Of a stretch of DNA of 64,000 bases, positions 62,195 to 64,000 are shown piece by piece. Below the pieces are notes generated by a model. That model was not told the DNA's origin. It saw only the letters and a program-made list of their open reading frames with translations, and searched no databases. The translations under genes were made by a program, and so were the position numbers. The stretch is from the NCBI RefSeq assembly GCF_019399895.1, contig NC_091880.1:744001-808000 (forward strand), in the 5' to 3' direction. This DNA comes from Cardiocondyla obscurior. Taxonomy: Eukaryota > Arthropoda > Insecta > Hymenoptera > Formicidae. How positions within the stretch are numbered: the stretch's first letter is position 1; every line of letters starts with the position of its first letter.

Positions 62195-63237
62195 TTAATA
62201 TTATTCGTATTTCTAGATATGTAACCATACGAAATAAAAAAAAATTAATGCCTAAATAAATTTGTAAAAAAATTTTACTTGGTTTAAAATACTTAAAAAA
62301 AAATAATAATTAATTTTGTGAAACAGGCTGAAATTTTTTTTCAACTAATACAGAAGTTTTGATGATACATCGAAGTTACTATCCCACTCCCACAATGTTA
62401 CATTGCGCGACCGATGTCCGTGTACCTCTATTACGAGCCACAGTGCTTCCTGATGCTCGCATTACCCTAAGCAGGCAGTCGTTAACTTCCCGAGAGGGGC
62501 ATTCGGTATATGGAACTCATTGTTTAAGGGGCAACTTGATGTGACCAGAGAATGCAACCGCGGGCCAACAATATAAGCAAACGTATGCTCCAGAGAACCG
62601 ACTGGGTCTTCGCGGTGAGATAGCAAACAGTAACGTCTTCTCAGTTTCCACTTGGCAACACCCTCGATTTGCGAGCCGGGGGTTCTCAAGGGCATGGTGC
62701 CTGGCGCCGTTGCCTTTGCGGTGGACCGAATCCCGTAAACTCTATAAATAATGGTGCGACGGTGCCCGCTCACGTGCCAGCTGTGGCGTAACACGTTTCG
62801 GTTTCGCTCTTCCACCTTCGTTTTTGGCACGCTGGGTTTTATCACCCGATCGCGCCGCGTCTACGCGTGAATTATAATCGGCTCTCTCCACATGCGTGTA
62901 TCACTGTGAGAAAATTTTCAACCCCCCGGGACAAATTCCGAAAATATATTGCTAATATATTAAGGTAAATGACCGGTTCAAAGTTCGCGCTTGAGGACAC
63001 GAGGCCCGGGGTTGATGCCGGAGGGCGCGTAACGCCGCGCGATATTAAACGCCGATAATAATCGCTTTCGCTCCCGGAAAAAATTTCAAAAACCGCCGCA
63101 CCGTCGAGGTACAAAGAGGCATTTTTCGCCGCATATGGCGACGCGGTTTAGCGCTAGCGCAACATCTGCACCGGCGATACGTTAATGTGCCAAATTGATG
63201 GACCCTCTCGTAATTAATAGGTAACGGCTCGTACGCG

Positions 63238-63291
63238 AAAAGAGAAAGAGAGTGAAAACAAAGGAGAAAGAGAGAGAAAGAGAGAGAAACG
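63238..63291 (+). repeat. GA-rich simple repeat
   Basis: Purines almost throughout, made of AGAG and GAAAG units. Confidence 0.8.
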
Positions 63292-63599
63292 AGACCCCGA
63301 GATTTGCGGCGTGGCATGAGCCGATTTAAAACTAGCGACCGATGCGGCGACGGGCGCGCGTAGGCGCCTGCTAATTGATACCAGTCCATTAATTATTGCG
63401 TCATTTCCGGCGGGCCGTATTGCGGCTCGCGCACGTGTTCCTGACAAGAGTTCGCGTTCGGTTCCCACGCGATAGAGAATGTTACAGAGGGAAAGAGAAT
63501 GCAAGCGAGGACGTAAGCGAAATCGTATTTCGCAGGAATTGACGAAGAATAAACGGGCGAAAGATAGTAAGAACGCGCGCAACTCCGACTGTACTTTAA

Positions 63600-63676
63600 T
63601 ATATTAAATAAAAGTTGACTGCGGCTTTCGCCAAAAATCCACTTTTTTTTTATTTAAATTGTGTTACCCTCCCACA
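63600..63676 (+). repeat. Short dispersed repeat, copy 2
   Basis: Direct copy of 62117-62194, about 85% identical by eye and 1.48 kb away. TSDs and coding sequence between the copies were not seen, so there is no support for calling them LTRs. Confidence 0.75.
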
Positions 63677-64000
63677 AATAAAAAAAAAAAAGAAAAAAGA
63701 AACAGGCGAGTAAAACGAAGCAGATAAGAGTTTCTGCTTGGTATACGCGAACACCGCGTGTATCGGTTTATACACAGCGGAGGAGATGCATTCACAGGTC
63801 GCCGGATGATCTACCGATCGCGATCTGGTCGCGAGTGGAACATTGATTTCCACCGTTACCTAATAATTAGCTCGCCAATTCGTGGTTCATCTCGTGGCTG
63901 TCTAGATAATTATTACTAACTAATAACGAACTAGGAAAACTGGATATCTAAACGTTTTTCGCCGCGTACCATCTACTGTTGCGTGATCTTACGCAACGTT

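Larger units (their letters stand above)
61956..64000. other. Gene-free stretch beyond the hairpin
   Basis: An AT-rich zone (about 62080-62350) contains the first of the two direct repeats; mixed sequence follows to the end of the window with the GA repeat and the second copy. No exon was recognised. Confidence 0.55.

Noticed and set aside
1..64000. Prokaryotic-type systems (operons, CRISPR arrays, phage or plasmid modules)
   Set aside because: No dense coding, no ribosome-binding sites in series and no spaced repeats; the DNA is eukaryotic.

Overview
This is 64 kb of nuclear DNA from a eukaryote, most likely an insect and probably a hymenopteran such as an ant. The reasons are the absence of dense coding, abundant CpG alternating with very AT-rich islands, many long A or T runs, TA-flanked MITE-like repeats, and introns of 88-114 bp in the one gene end that can be seen. 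The organism is an inference; no diagnostic gene was found. I recognise no conserved protein domain. The reading frames in the window (up to about 185 codons) are within what chance gives at this length and composition, so almost all are left out.

Layout. 1-23000: gene-poor DNA that alternates GC-rich, CpG-rich blocks (about 5600-6260, 12130-13160) with AT-rich islands, plus a 240-bp polypyrimidine tract (6286-6530), a GCC/CAG-repeat patch (8944-9022) and two short copies of a MITE-like repeat (11177, 12015). 23000-27600: a cluster of fragments of one dispersed repeat whose head is a strong hairpin. 31100-31560: a tRNA-like pol III box pair and another MITE-like fragment. 41650-42290: two copies of an AT-rich repeat, the second abutting a MITE-like end. 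48661-50869: two partial copies of the MITE-like family enclosing 1.6 kb, with TA at both outer borders. 60749-61815: the only convincing transcription unit, on the minus strand. 61831-61955: a long near-perfect hairpin. 62117-63676: two direct copies of another short repeat.

The main result is in the last 4 kb. Four minus-strand exons are separated by three tiny introns with good splice sites, downstream of a TATA-like sequence. Exons 2 and 3 end in the same roughly 52-bp purine-rich segment, which looks like an exon duplication. Exons 1 and 2 join in frame into a 65-codon, extremely arginine-rich ORF; exons 3 and 4 look non-coding. Just upstream lies a hairpin of 48/47-nt arms with a 30-nt loop and a GC-richer 24-bp inner stem, similar to a microRNA precursor. 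The simplest readings are a spliced non-coding (possibly pri-miRNA) transcript with a small ORF, or the 5'-UTR end of a minus-strand gene whose body lies at lower coordinates behind a long intron.
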